Source of the DNA: Apostichopus japonicus
Taxonomy: Eukaryota > Echinodermata > Holothuroidea > Aspidochirotida > Stichopodidae
Length of the DNA: 64,000 bases
Assembly: GCF_037975245.1 (NCBI RefSeq)
Contig: NC_092574.1
Location: 18,624,713-18,688,712, forward strand
Direction: 5' to 3'
This document shows, one piece after another, positions 1 through 12,500 of this stretch (its first letter is position 1; each line of letters opens with the position of its first letter). A model generated the notes under the pieces. It searched no databases. It worked only from the letters and a program-made list of their open reading frames with translations, and was not told where the DNA came from. Both the position numbers and the translations under genes were made by a program.

Positions 1-94
1 GACAGTGCACCATTTGCAATGCAGTGTCTTGCTCTACTGCCGTGCACACATGTATGTCAATCACCATTTCCCTTATGTTTTTGTAATTTCACAG

Positions 95-2801
95 AGGCGC
101 TGGTACCAACACTCGGTTTGCAATTGGTTGGCCCTTATGATGTCATCAGTGGAAAATTCAGAAAGCATAAAGGGAAGAACAAACCGTGCTATGTGCTTCA
201 TTGGAGGTATTTTTATGATCCACCTGAATTTCAGACGGTGATGATGAAATCAGATAGCACACTGCATCACCTTGGTTACTACAGGTGAGACTTCAGGCCC
301 TCACCCTATTGGTGGAGTGACATTTTCACCCTATGTCTGTGTGCCCTAAGTAATAAGCCCTTGGGTTTGCTGATCGAGAATCCCAGGTCAAGCATATCTA
401 GTCGTATGTCTTTTCTTGGGAGGTCATCTTTGTTGACTGTTTTGACATGGTCAGCCCTGATTTGTGTATGCCTTTGCTTTTCAATTGATTACTTCAATAA
501 TCGATGCAGTGCTTAACGGATGCAGCTGTGATTTCGTTTCAGAGATGACCCCAAAGAATTGCCAGCCTTTGTCGGAGTGAATTATGCAAATATGAACGGA
601 GTTATCAGACAGCAAGGAGATAATCTTTTTGCTGCCGTTAAGTAAGTATCCTTTCCTCATTTATAAAGTTAGGTATTCAGGACTTTCAAGACCAAGTGAT
701 TGCTTTAAGAAGTGTGAGAGGCAGTTAAGCAATCTTTTCGTCTTCTTTTCTCTCTGTCTCGCTCCCTCTCTCTCTCTTTTGATGATGATTTGTCAGTTTC
801 TGGAATTTTTTCAATACCCATGGGGTGTTGCTCCAGATAGGATTTCTAAGAATTGTGCTGAAACATTCTCTTTTTCTGTTCTAAGACATAAAAATCGATT
901 AGTGAGAAGTGGAAGATTCCAATTGCTTCTGAACTTTTTACTGGCCGGACATTCTTTATGTTTTGTCTTAATCACACAGAGAGCGCAAACTGAAAATTTA
1001 AAAAAATTGAACTTCATCTGTCGTTGTTTGAGAAGCTTCAACAAAGCGAGCTTCAGGATTGTTGCTATGGGATTTAAGAAGCAGGGTAGAGGTCATAGGT
1101 TGGAAACTTACTTTTAAGCAATTGTCTGAAATTTAAATCAACCTTCAGGAATGATTAACCCGGTTTGCCATTTCTCCTGCTGGAATTATAATCATGGTAT
1201 CTATTTGGAGGCTTCTGTATGGGTCATGTGACGTACCGACTCTCTACATTATTCTTGCAGATTACACATCAACAAATTGCTGCGATCGATCAAGGATGCG
1301 GACGCCATTGTCGAGATTCAGAGAGTTGACCATGCCCTAACCGAGTGGGCACAGGTTCTGGGTTATGCCCTTACCGCGGAGTCCCCCAAATTGAAGGAAA
1401 GGAACAAGAGGGTCGTGACTAAAAGTTTTCATGGAGCTGGCCTGGTTGTGCCCGTTCATGGTGACGTTGGATACAGGGAACTTCCTGAATCAGACGGTGA
1501 GTAGAAACAATTGGAATGTGCAATATAATATGTGATGGTAATGATGGGGGGTTGGGGGTTGGGGGGGGACACGCAGGGTGTGTAGGGGAAAGAGCTAAGG
1601 TATAAATGATTTCCCTTATTCTGTAGTACATCTATTGACTTATATGCGCAGAGAAAAGAAACGTTTTAATACAGAGTTGAGCTTGCCAAAACAAAAGCAA
1701 ACTCAAATATTGTATTAATAAACAAAACCAAGATCTGCCAGTTTTCACTATTTCTAAAATATTGAGCGGAACATCGTGAAATTAAAATATTTAAAGCGTA
1801 CCAATATCCAAGTAGACCCTTACACATCTGTCACTGTTTCATATAAATTCAGTGAAAAGTCTTTTTATGTAGCTGAAATTGCCTTGTTAATAGCCATTTG
1901 AAATTTTCCACAAAATTTTGCATTTTGAATGTTGAGTGCACTGTATAAGCTAGTATATGGTTTATATGCAATATTAATTAGGCACTCAGCAGCATAGCCA
2001 GAAATATGGATGTAAGGGCAGGGGGTGAGGGTGGGGGAGAGGTACAGCAATTTGAGAACATTATTTGAGCGGTCACAGAATGCAGATAATGTAAGCTAAC
2101 CTGCCATGTCGGCAAATGTTTGGTGGTTTTCATCATTTCCAGAGCAAACATCAGCTTCAGATGTGCAGAATTTGGGAGGTAAATAAATTATACAGTCAGT
2201 AGAAGTCAACTGTTTTAGTTCATAGCAAATCTCATTTGAGGGCACCAAACATTTACCCCCTTTTGGAGCGGGGACCATCTCTAAACCCTTTTAAAATCTG
2301 ATATCGCTTTTTTAGATCCTGGATACAATCTAGTGTAGTTCACCAATTGCAACCTATCTGCCTTTATATTTAATGAAAAGTATTTCATTTTTAATAAAAA
2401 ATAAAGAATGGTAGAAAGTAACTTATTTCCTTTCTGACTTAACCCTAATAGCTAATTTGAAGAAGATATTTAAGAAGATTGCGGAAGCCAAGACGGACGA
2501 GGAGAGAACCGCCTACTTCGAACCCCTGCAGGAAATAATGACGTACGTTCAGTTCGCAAATGATGAGTGTGACTATGGGGAGGGCTACGAGCTGGGGATC
2601 GACATGTTTTCGTACGGCGACCCCATTTTTCACAAGGCAATCACGAATGTGCTCCCGCTGGCCTATCATCTCCTGGATCGATCGGAATTTGCCGAAATAT
2701 TGGAACTTCACCTCAGTGATAGGAGGCACACAGACTTGAGTCAACTAGTGCTAGTTGAGAAAAGTGAGGAAACCGAGGAAAACAGTCCAGGGTTGCTTTA
2801 A
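95..2801 (+). CDS. HPF1: Histone PARylation factor 1, 3' part (four exons)
   Basis: HPF1 binds PARP1 or PARP2 at DNA breaks and donates a catalytic glutamate, so that serine ADP-ribosylation of histones can occur in the nucleus. Exons by GT-AG splicing: 95-284, 543-641, 1261-1496 and 2452-2801, all joining in frame for about 290 residues plus a TAA stop. Recognisable blocks are LGLQLVGPYDVISGK, HWRYFYDPPEFQT, VVTKSFHGAGLVVPV, VGYRELPESD and VQFANDECDYGEGYELG. The last contains the Asp-Glu pair that matches the human catalytic D283/E284. The human protein has 346 residues, so roughly the first 60-70 are encoded left of the window. The C-terminus runs about 16 residues past the human end with an acidic tail. 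Introns 1-3 hold nothing recognisable except simple G-rich runs near 1540-1570. Family assignment is from sequence; function is from the human protein. Confidence 0.97.
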
Positions 2802-2805
2802 TAAA
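2800..2805 (+). terminator. AATAAA overlapping the HPF1 stop codon
   Basis: The first polyadenylation hexamer of HPF1 shares its first two A's with the TAA stop. A second AATAAA lies at 3289-3294, after a T-rich stretch. Either could end the mRNA; the downstream one gives a more ordinary 3' UTR of about 500 bases. Confidence 0.5.
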
Positions 2806-2806
2806 G

Positions 2807-3774
2807 ACCTGGGCACTTCTTGTGAACTTGTGGAGAAAACTACATTGTAGAGAGTGCATTAAAAGTTAGAAATCAGAGTGGATTGGGAAAGAATTGAGGG
2901 TGGGGGAAAGGACACGAGGGTGAGGGGGGGAGGTACATGTGAGTTGCAACAAGTGCGAATCACAACATCTTGTAATGTCGGCATTGCACATATCAGAAGT
3001 GTTTGAGTTCTTAGCTCTGGTTGGCCTTAAAAGAAATTTCATAGAAAGAGCTTTGCTGCAATCTAGCAGTAACTCAGACATTTTGATGATTGTGTCTTGG
3101 CATTCAATTGTATGACATGTCTCCCTTGTTTTCCTTTTTCTTTGTCTGTCAGTTTAAGCCCTCTTTTTTTTCTCTTTTTTTTTTATAAACCATGGAGATA
3201 CTTTTGTTGGAAATACCTCATGTAAAATGATTATCTTCATCCTCCCAATTAAGAGGGTGGACGTCATAAACTACCATTTTATGAGAAGAATAAAATGTTT
3301 ATGTTAGATATGTTATCAAACAAGTTGAAAGCTAGCTAATTTTGTAATGATCTAACCTATGATGTCATTATACTATATTTTGTACATTTTGTTTAGTACA
3401 GTCTGATAACAGTTGCTCCCCCCAAAAAGCAAATGATACATGTTTACTAAAAAGTAGATTTGTATGTATGAACATTTGGTGTTGGTATTGCATGTAACAT
3501 TTATTATTTTCATAATTAATTTTTAACCCTTCTCAGAAGTTAACCCATCATTTTTCACGCCTGCATGAACGTCAAGAACAAACCTTGTGAAAACTCAGAA
3601 CAAGGTTGATTTTTTATGATCTATTATCATCCAGCTATTGTATCATTTATGCTTTGTTATAAATCTTACTAGATCCTCTTAAATAACTTGTCCTTTTACT
3701 CAGAGGGCATCCATGATCCATTGTAGAAGATATTTAATGAGTACAACTGCATCAGTGTAGAAGTACAATTCCTG
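2807..3774. other. HPF1 3' flank
   Basis: AT-rich sequence with a T-rich tract near 3160-3185 and the downstream poly(A) signal at 3289. The first half is probably 3' UTR. I see no coding potential. Confidence 0.5.
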
Positions 3775-4322
3775 TTAGTATGAGTAGGAATACAATTGCC
3801 GCCGGTATGAGTATGAATGCAATTCCCATTGATATGAGTTCGAATACAATTCCCGTTGGTATGAGTACGAATAGAAATACAATCCCTGTTGGTATGAACA
3901 GGATTCCAATTGGTATGAGTAGGAATACAATTCCTTCTGGAATGAGTACAAATACAAGTCCTGTTGGTATGATTACAAATGCAATTGCCGTTGGTATGAG
4001 TAGGAATACAATTCATGTATACAATTCCCCTTGGTATGAGTTCGAATACAATTCCCCCTGGAATGAGTACGAATACTATTCCTGTTGGTATGAGTACGAA
4101 TAGAATTACGAATAGAAAACAATTCCTGTTGGTATGAACAGGATTCCCCCTGGTATGAGTAGGAATACAATTCCCGTTGGTATGAGTACCAATAGAAATA
4201 CGAATAAAAATACAATTCCTGTTGGTATGAACAGGATTCCAATTGGTATGAGTAGGAATACAATTCCCACTGGTATGATTAGGTATACAGTTCCGGCTGG
4301 TATGAGTAGGAATACAATGACA
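3775..4322. repeat. 27-bp minisatellite, about 20 units
   Basis: Degenerate tandem units of the form GGTATGAGTAGGAATACAAT plus TCCCGTT, with variants carrying aacaggattc or short insertions. The period is a multiple of three, so long reading frames stay open on both strands: nonapeptides like GMSRNTIPV on plus, and a 242-residue frame rich in NRNCIPTHT on minus. These frames have no exon-like borders and I read them as by-products of the repeat. Confidence 0.9.
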
Positions 4323-7300
4323 AGGCTTTAAGCATTGGCATGAGCACTTAATCTTATACTTTCCGAAATGCTGCACGTACGCTGTGAGTGGGCGCACAGC
4401 GGCACAGGCATCGATGCTTAGCATACAAGTACAGGGAATAATATATTATTCAAAATTTGTGAAGCAGTTTGAAGGCAGTTTAGTTAGACATCTCTTATAT
4501 TAGTAATATTATGTTTCCTGGTATATCTGCTGTACATCTTTGTATAGTATTTTGCGAGTTTTTCATAGCATTCTGTGATTTGATACTGGATCAATTGTTC
4601 CCTGAAGTCAAAGTAGAGACTCCTTACATGTCTGCCTTGTACAAGCTACCTGTTGTACTGTAGAAGTCAGTTACACAGAGCAACCCAATTTCAGGCCTAG
4701 AATTTCAGGATTTTAGCCACATGCTGCAAACTGCTGATACCTTAAAAAATCGTGTGGTATTTTCCTTGAATTAATACAAAAGCAAAATTAGTTTGCACTG
4801 GCAGAAAGTTTATGTGAATCAAATAAAGGAGAAAAAGTTGTACTTAGAACAGGTGACAATAAGTATGAAGATGGTGGAGTTAAAATTACCAATAAATTCT
4901 TTATTAAGATCAAAAGTGGCTGAACTGCTACCAAAGTACAAATACTGATTAAAGGTTTTGGTTGCCTGGCAACATACATTCTGTTGGAAGGTTGATGCCA
5001 TTTCAAATTCTGCTCAAAAGTCACATGACACTGTTTGATAGTCATTTAAAGTGCATCTGTATTGTGTCCAAATATGCAAGGAAGTCTATGAATGGTGGCA
5101 ATTTTTTCTTTCCATTTACCAAGGCAATTTGTTATCTGCAAATTATTCATTTTCTTTGGAACTTCACAAATAGTTTAGTACGTTTTTGGCATGCTAATAT
5201 ACACAAGTAACATTTATGAACATTGGGGGTACTAGCAATGACCTAGAAGGTAATATGAGGTGATATATACAGGAGAGTATATTTTTCTTAGTTTAATGAG
5301 GTATGTATGTACCGTAGGAAAGTGATGGGGGAGGGGATGAGGTAGGTTTCACCAAACATTGATTTTGTACAAACCTAGCTACAAGCGGAATGTTACAACA
5401 GTTGTGTGAAATGACGCATGTGTACTAGAAAAATGTTTAATTTTCTCTTCAGAAAATTCCCAGAACCTGCTAAATTTCATGGAAGTAATGGAACTGTTGT
5501 GGTATGTCATTACAGGTTATAAATTGCGTTAATCTACACAGAATAGGCCTACTGGGTATATCTACAGCATTATGCAATGCAAAAGAAATGGCTTCACTAT
5601 AGCATCTCAGACTAAAGTATTGTGGTTTTTATCAAACATACACACCATTTGAAAATAAATTCATAACTGGAGATCTTCATAGATATAAAATCTTATTTCG
5701 ATCCTTTCAGGTTGTAGGCTTTATGATTCAATATCCTTAAAGTCACTCTCATTTCATTTGTTTCTGATAATATGTCTGTAAACAATTCAGCAGGGCAGGG
5801 GCATGCAAAGAGTTGAGGGTAGAGAAGTGCACAGGTTGCTGAATTTCCTTTGAATGTTAGTGAAGCCAAATGAGTTATCATGCCACTTTTTTGTATTATT
5901 ATCCCCCCCCCCCCCCCTTGTTATTTCATCGTTGCAAATAGCTTCTGGATGACACTATCTCTGATCTGGCAAAATGGTTAATACTGATTTAGTTGCGCAT
6001 TACTCTTGGGAAGTGGGAAGTTTTCGACAATTAATTTTGAATGGAGAGTAGCGATAATTCTTCCCACCTTGAATTCTAAATGTAATTTGAAATTGTTGAT
6101 TGGGATGACAGAGAAATTAGTTTTGTAGATCTCAGGTTTCTGATCTGCTCTATGCAGCTTGCACTGAGATGGTTATGGGATTGAAAAGTAAGTTTTGTTT
6201 ATATCTTGGATGGACAGTCCAGTAATAGTCCTTTCTCTTATAATTGGTTTCATCAATAGACATTACCTTTTATTCATTCTTCCAAAGGGTTTCCATAACA
6301 TATTAAAAGTTTATCTACATGATGGTAACTTTGACTGTATCAATCACTCTTTGTAGCACTATATGACCTTTGAAAGGAAACAAGTCACCTTAGAATTTGT
6401 TTATTCGCTTCTGTTTCTTTATTGGATATTTTTGAGTCACACTATCTTGGGACAGCATTTAACCGGTCAGTCCCCTCAGGCTTGTTTGATCTTCGGCCTC
6501 GAAGTTTTGGTGGAGCAAGATTCTTTGGGTTCTTATGCATTCTTAAATTTTGCCCAAGTTCATCAACTCCACCAAATTTAGTTTCGTGATATTTGTTTTC
6601 AATTGTAATCGCTACCAGATATCAGACACACTTTGAGGTTCGTTCAATATTATCCAAACAGGACAGTAACCACGCGGAACGACAGAAACAAACGTACAGT
6701 ACCCTTTACTACATGCGGCGATCAGTTTAGTTTCATGCTTTAGCAGATTGTTACATAATGTAAATGCATATTTTTGCACTTCGCCAATGGTCAGATTGAA
6801 ATAAACTTTACGGTGTCAAAAATGTCAGCTGATTGTCTTTTCAAAGCTAGAAATGCATTCTTCCTGAAGGCATCATTTCAAGTAGCACACCGACCAACGG
6901 TTAGTAGAAATATTGTTAACTCTCCACATTGTGTCGCTTGTTTCCAGATTGCATAACCTTGCCTAAATGTTAATGTCGGCCTGTTAGCCTAACGTTTGTT
7001 AGGCCTAGGCTAGCCAGGCATAGGCTAGCCCACAGTAGCTGGCCCTACGATAATCATATAAACTAAGCCCAGGCCATATAGGCCAAACCTTACTCTTCGT
7101 AAGGCCGCCCGTCACCTGGCCCTGTTTCACGTTAAGCCTATACTATTACTAAAGAAGGGAGCTATTACCCGATTGTAGGTTCAATAATGATGTCACCCTA
7201 GCTTTTTTACACGATAATCGATCGGTTCTTGCATTGTTGCTTGTTTACCTGATCATTGGTTTTAAATATGCCTGATGTAAAGCTGACTTTCGATATGGAT

Positions 7301-7752
7301 AGCAAACACGGTACCGGTACCAAGCCTGGATCTACGGGGTGGGATGTTCACACCTTTCCCCTCTTCAAACCCCACCCCCTCCGACACACACAAAAAAAAT
7401 AAAAGAAGTTAGAGTAATAGCCCAACCTTGCATTAAAGTTTTACCTTGCAATTATAAAACTACAGTAATTTGTACAAAGCTAAAGATGCCTCAGTATGTA
7501 GCATAAATGTCTCATCTAGATTGTTTTTTTCCCTGGAACCCTAATTTGTTCACCTATAGGCACTATATTGACAACATGGACATAAGGTCTGGCAACCATG
7601 TTTAAAATATTTTAATGAAAAAGTTTTGAAACTCTGCAAAACTTCTGTCAGAAGTATCCTTATGACAAAATAATAATGTTTGATTTATATAGCGCTTCAT
7701 ACCAGTGATAGGTTTCAAAGCACTTTACAAATGTTACTGTATATTACCCATG
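4323..7752. other. Intergenic, HPF1 to LIAS
   Basis: AT-rich spacer. A poly(C) run lies near 5905-5920. A stretch at 6960-7140 rich in aggcct/taggc words and CpG could be the LIAS promoter region, because it is the only GC-richer segment upstream of that gene. A minus-strand open stretch at 6450-6595 is discussed in the findings. I cannot support a gene here. Confidence 0.4.
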
Positions 7753-7759
7753 GTCAATG

Positions 7760-8788
7760 GGGGTGTGCCCGATATTCATAAGGTCCGCTATTCATATGGG
7801 TCATTGTTCATAAGGTTTGTTATTCATACTGTAACGTGCATTTTTTCGATAAAAAGGTTTGCTATTCATAATGAAAATAAAGGTTCGTTATTCATAATAA
7901 AAAGGGATCATAATTCATAAGGTCCGGTATTCATAATGGAAACAATGGTCCGTTATTCATAATGGGAAGAAAGGTTTGTTGTTCATAATAGGAGAAAGGT
8001 CTGATATTCATAATCGATCAAAGGGTTCGTAATCCATAATGTGAAAAAAGGTTCATTATTCATAGTAAGAGAGAAGTGCGTCATACAAGTGCAAAAGACA
8101 TCCTCCATTTTCGCGGACGCCTATAGTGTTCAACCAGTGGCCTCAAAAGACTTTATTCGGGGAGGTACAGGGGGCACAACAGTCCTATGGGGGGGCACCA
8201 CCAGATGGTGGCGGATGCATAATTTTGCAGAGAATATGAGCCACACACTATCAAGACCATGCTCCACCCTACCCCCTGCAGCAAAACCTACATTTTCGAC
8301 ATATTAACATCATAAAGTTGTACCTTTCCTAAAGGGGGTCCTTTTCCTCATTGTGAATGATACCAAACCTTTTTGGCTAGGCCTATTATGAATAACAGAC
8401 CATTTGTTCCATTTTGAGTATCAAACCTTTTTTCCTATTATGAATAACGAACCTTTTTGTCTAAATTACAAACCCTTTGCTCTATTATGAATATCGAACC
8501 CTTCGTCCTATTATGAATAAGGAGCCTTTTTCACCATTATGAATATCGAACCCTTTTACCAATTATGAACAATGAACCTTTTTCACCATTATGAATATCG
8601 AACCCTTTTACCAATTATGAACAATGAACCTTTTTTTTTCATTATGAATAATGAACCTTATGACCAATGAACCTTTTTGCTCATTATGAATAGCGAACCT
8701 TAAATGAACAATGAACCTTATGGATAATGACCCTTATGAACAATGAACCTTATGAATATAGAACCTTATGAATATCGGGCTGTCACTA
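7760..8788. mobile_element. Foldback (TU-like) element with repeat-built arms
   Basis: The left arm (about 7767-8065) is a run of short degenerate repeats of the form aaaggttcgttattcataat. The right arm (about 8375-8780) is the same family in inverse orientation, attatgaataacgaaccttt. The outer ends are an exact inverted pair, GCCCGATATTCATAAGGT against ACCTTATGAATATCGGGC. The middle 300 bases are unique. GTCAATG occurs immediately outside both ends (7753-7759 and 8789-8795), a likely target duplication. Sea-urchin TU elements are known foldback transposons with tandem-repeat arms and this has that architecture. There is no transposase, so it would be non-autonomous. Confidence 0.8.
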
Positions 8789-8795
8789 GTCAATG

Positions 8796-9595
8796 ATAAC
8801 CTGTCCCAGAGACAATCCCTCCAGACGGCTGCAGACATATACTGCACCCAATGACAAGTTACCTCACAGATACCCATTCAACCCCTGGGTGGAGAGAGAA
8901 AGCATGTTGGATGACCTGCAATGAGTAACAGTTGTATCTATACTATCCTTTGTATTATAAATAGAAAATCAGAAAGATCTGGAAAGAATAATTAGGAGAT
9001 ATTCCTTTATTTATTGCACTGATGCAACCAAGTAACAATTGAGCTAACAAGAAATTTAAGCTAACACAAAGCTACTGGAGAATGATAAATTAAACCTAGC
9101 AAATTTACTGTACATCATTGTTTTCCTCACATTGTTAAGAGACTAACTCTCTGTGGGTGGGGTTGTAGAATATTTTATTATTATTATTATGATCATTATT
9201 ATTACTATTATTATTTGCAGTTGAATCAAAACTGTCATGCACACCTACACTCAAAATATAGTTTCCAAAACTTCTCACAGCTTTTGAATCTTGCACTAAC
9301 ATGGCAAATCAATCAACAATTTAAAACAATGCAACTTCTATTTAATAAATCAAGTTTCATGACCAACAATATAATATGTACCGTACATACTTTCTAATAT
9401 GCCTTCTTTTTTGCCTTGATGGATATTTGCCATGCCATGTGTAAACATTTACATTCATATAAAAATATTGTCAATTTGCAAAAGTCAACATATGGTAAAT
9501 ACCTGCCTGGACTAGTGTCGCACCACATAAATAACGTTACAATCTTTACTTTCCTACCCTTCATTGTACTGTAGTGCATTTGCTATGCAACTCAG
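8796..9595. other. LIAS upstream or intronic spacer
   Basis: AT-rich sequence with an ATT-type microsatellite at 9175-9222. It contains the 3' end of whatever intron precedes the first recognised LIAS exon. No further exon could be identified. Confidence 0.4.
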
Positions 9596-12500
9596 AACAA
9601 TGAAAAGAAGAAGCGATTAGCTAAAGGTCCATCTCTTGCTGACTTTATTGAAGGAGAAATTGAGGTGGAAGAAGGTTCCCATGGATACAGAGGAAAGTTA
9701 GTGAAAGAAAAAGGAGATAAACGGTAGGTTATACCCTAAATGTGCAAATAGGCAATATTGTGCTTTAACTGTTGGCTTTTATATACATGTACAGTTTGTT
9801 CTGACATAGTTCTGTATAAATTTGCCTGTTGTTGTAGTTTTAGTTTTAGTAGAAGTTTTAAGTTAGTTTCTCTTGAAACGAAAACAAGTTCTGATGTGTA
9901 ATGTGTTGCTCTGCGTGGTGGGTATTTCAAGAAATTGTTGAGACTCCTGTTTAAATGTTCACATTGCTTCCAATGTAAACATTTTCCTCGATCACATAGT
10001 TCACACCCAGACTTTGGGTTGCAACACTTAACTGCAACAAATCTTTGTTCTCACTGATTTTTGTGAATAACATTTTCTTTTGCAAACACACCCAAGATCT
10101 CTGTTACAGGAGTTAATACAGATTTTAGCTAACATCTCAAATAGCGAAAGAGTTTTGATATGAAAATGTTTCAACTACTGTACTTCTTTCTGTCTGGCCT
10201 TCAGGATAAGACTTCCACCATGGCTGAAGCATGAAATACCACTTGGCCAAAGCTACTTCAACATGAAGGAGAGTCTTCGAGGCTTAAATCTACACACAGT
10301 AAGAATTTATTCCTGTTATTAAGGAAGTTTTCATGGTTTTTATTCAACAAGGCTTGAAATTGAATTGTGTTCTTTACATAGGTCTTGCAGTTCTAAATGG
10401 AATTGTAAAAGGGAGATATTGACAAAAGAAATAGGTTAAATAAAAATAGCTTTTTAGTAGATGATTGTATTTGTGATTCTGTGTATATAATATGCCTCTA
10501 GGTAAACATATATGATAGAATGAAAACGACACGTTGTAAAGCTATTGTAATGGATTATATCTTGAATACTTCTGTAGGGATCTGTAAAGGCAGGCTCTAA
10601 TTACATGTTTTTTGCTGCATACAAATTGTGAGGGTTGTTTCAATGTCGTAACTCAACAGAGAATCTGAACAGAATTTGAAACTAAACACGTTTTAGTGTC
10701 TACGTATCGGGATAATTCAGAGAGTATCCCATTGCAAAATGCCATGCAATTTTGTACAGTGCTCAGTCAAGCTGTGCACACTAACAATGTTCCATGCTAT
10801 AGAAATGACAGCATTTATGTCTTTTCTCATACCTGTCTCCATTCAAGATGTAGTATGCAGTGCCACTCCTGTTTTGATTGCCCCAATGACCCAGTTTTAG
10901 GTCATTGCTGACTTTCTCTTCTTTCCAAAGTTACAAAGTCATTCTTGAAGGCCAATGTAAAAAAATAAATTAAGCTGAATTTTTTGTTGATTTTCTATCT
11001 TTTCATGAAGTTTCTAAAGTCAGCAAGTCCCTGAATTCAAGTTTTGGTGTATAGGTCACCAGGAAATGGTATATATCTTCAGAATGTTACTGTATGCAAT
11101 ATATTGCACTTTATACAGTGTGTGCATACATGGAGCAACTTACTGTAGTGCTTAAAATTAACATTTGAGTATGTATTAGAATCAATTTACATGCATTGAA
11201 TATAATATTGTTTGTTTCTTTTACATTATACTATGAAATAACATTTTCTATTGATCACAGTAGGTCACCAGGAACCAGGAAATGGTATATATATATATCT
11301 TCAGAATGTTACTACAGTATATGCAATATATTGCTTTATACAGTGTGTGAATACATGGAGCAACTTAGTGCTTAAAATTTACATTTGAGTACATCATTAT
11401 CATTTTACAGGCATTGAATAGAAAATTCTTTGTTTCTTTTACATTATACTATGAAATAACATTTTATTTTAATCACCCAAAATGCTTTGTTTCTTAATTA
11501 AGGTATGTGAGGAGGCCAAGTGTCCAAACATTGGTGAATGTTGGGGAGGAGGTAAAGGTGAAACAGCAACAGCTACTATTATGGTGAGTTTTAAAGCAAA
11601 GATACAAAAATCTCTTTTCTGATGGGATACAAAATCAAAGAGCTATCAGCTAATCCCAATATTCACTGTTTTCGCATCCTAGGTAATTCTCTTGTTATTT
11701 GGAAATTCATTACAATCGTTACAATTTGCACCTGTAGTAGAGTATAAGCAAAATGTACATCAGGCTCTGAAATTTGATTTTATTTGAATTTACAGGTTCA
11801 TATGTATAGTTTATAAATACAGTCAAATTGAAGAAAGATCTGTAGGTGTGGGATATGGTGATATGTCATTTAAGATCTGTGAGACCATAAATCCAAGGGG
11901 CCCCTGTTTCTCAAATCCAGATATAGAGTTGAGAAACAAGAATCTTTTTTTTACTTTACTCAGATTATCAAAACAGGGTCTGTCTCTCAAGACATAAGCA
12001 CTATGTTCATTCCAGGAGGGTTGGATATAAACGTTGGCCTATCAGTTTGTAGTTCTGGAGCATAAAATAAAAATGTAAATCAATTTTGAGATGCGACATT
12101 GTTTTTGTGCTAATTTCTCATCCATTTAGCTCCTTGGGGATACCTGCACCAGGGGATGTAGATTCTGTTCTGTGAAGACAGCCAGAAAACCCCCAGCACC
12201 AGATCCCAATGAACCAGTCAACACTGCCATAGCAATAGCTAAGTGGGGTCTAGATTATGTGGTCTTGACGTCTGTAGATAGAGATGGTAAGTAATAACGT
12301 GAATGACACCAAACCAGTGTTGTAAGGAGTCATGACTCTGGTCACCAAATTTCATACGTGAGGTGACTCAAACAGGTTTGTCAACTTTTTTCCTGACAGA
12401 AATGACAGTGACTCAAGTCCATGATTCAAGTCAAGTCAGCAAAAGTCATAAAGACTCAACAGGACCTAGAAATGGAGTGACTTGTTACATCTGTACTACT

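Noticed and set aside
629-1117. 162-codon plus-strand frame
   Set aside because: It lies entirely in an HPF1 intron, has no similarity I recognise, and crosses the real donor at 642.
3696-4424. 242-codon minus-strand frame
   Set aside because: It is produced by the 27-bp minisatellite, is low complexity and has competing open frames on both strands.
7261-7420. LIAS first exon at the ATG near 7269
   Set aside because: The frame does not look like a mitochondrial targeting peptide and gives no clear donor in the required phase.
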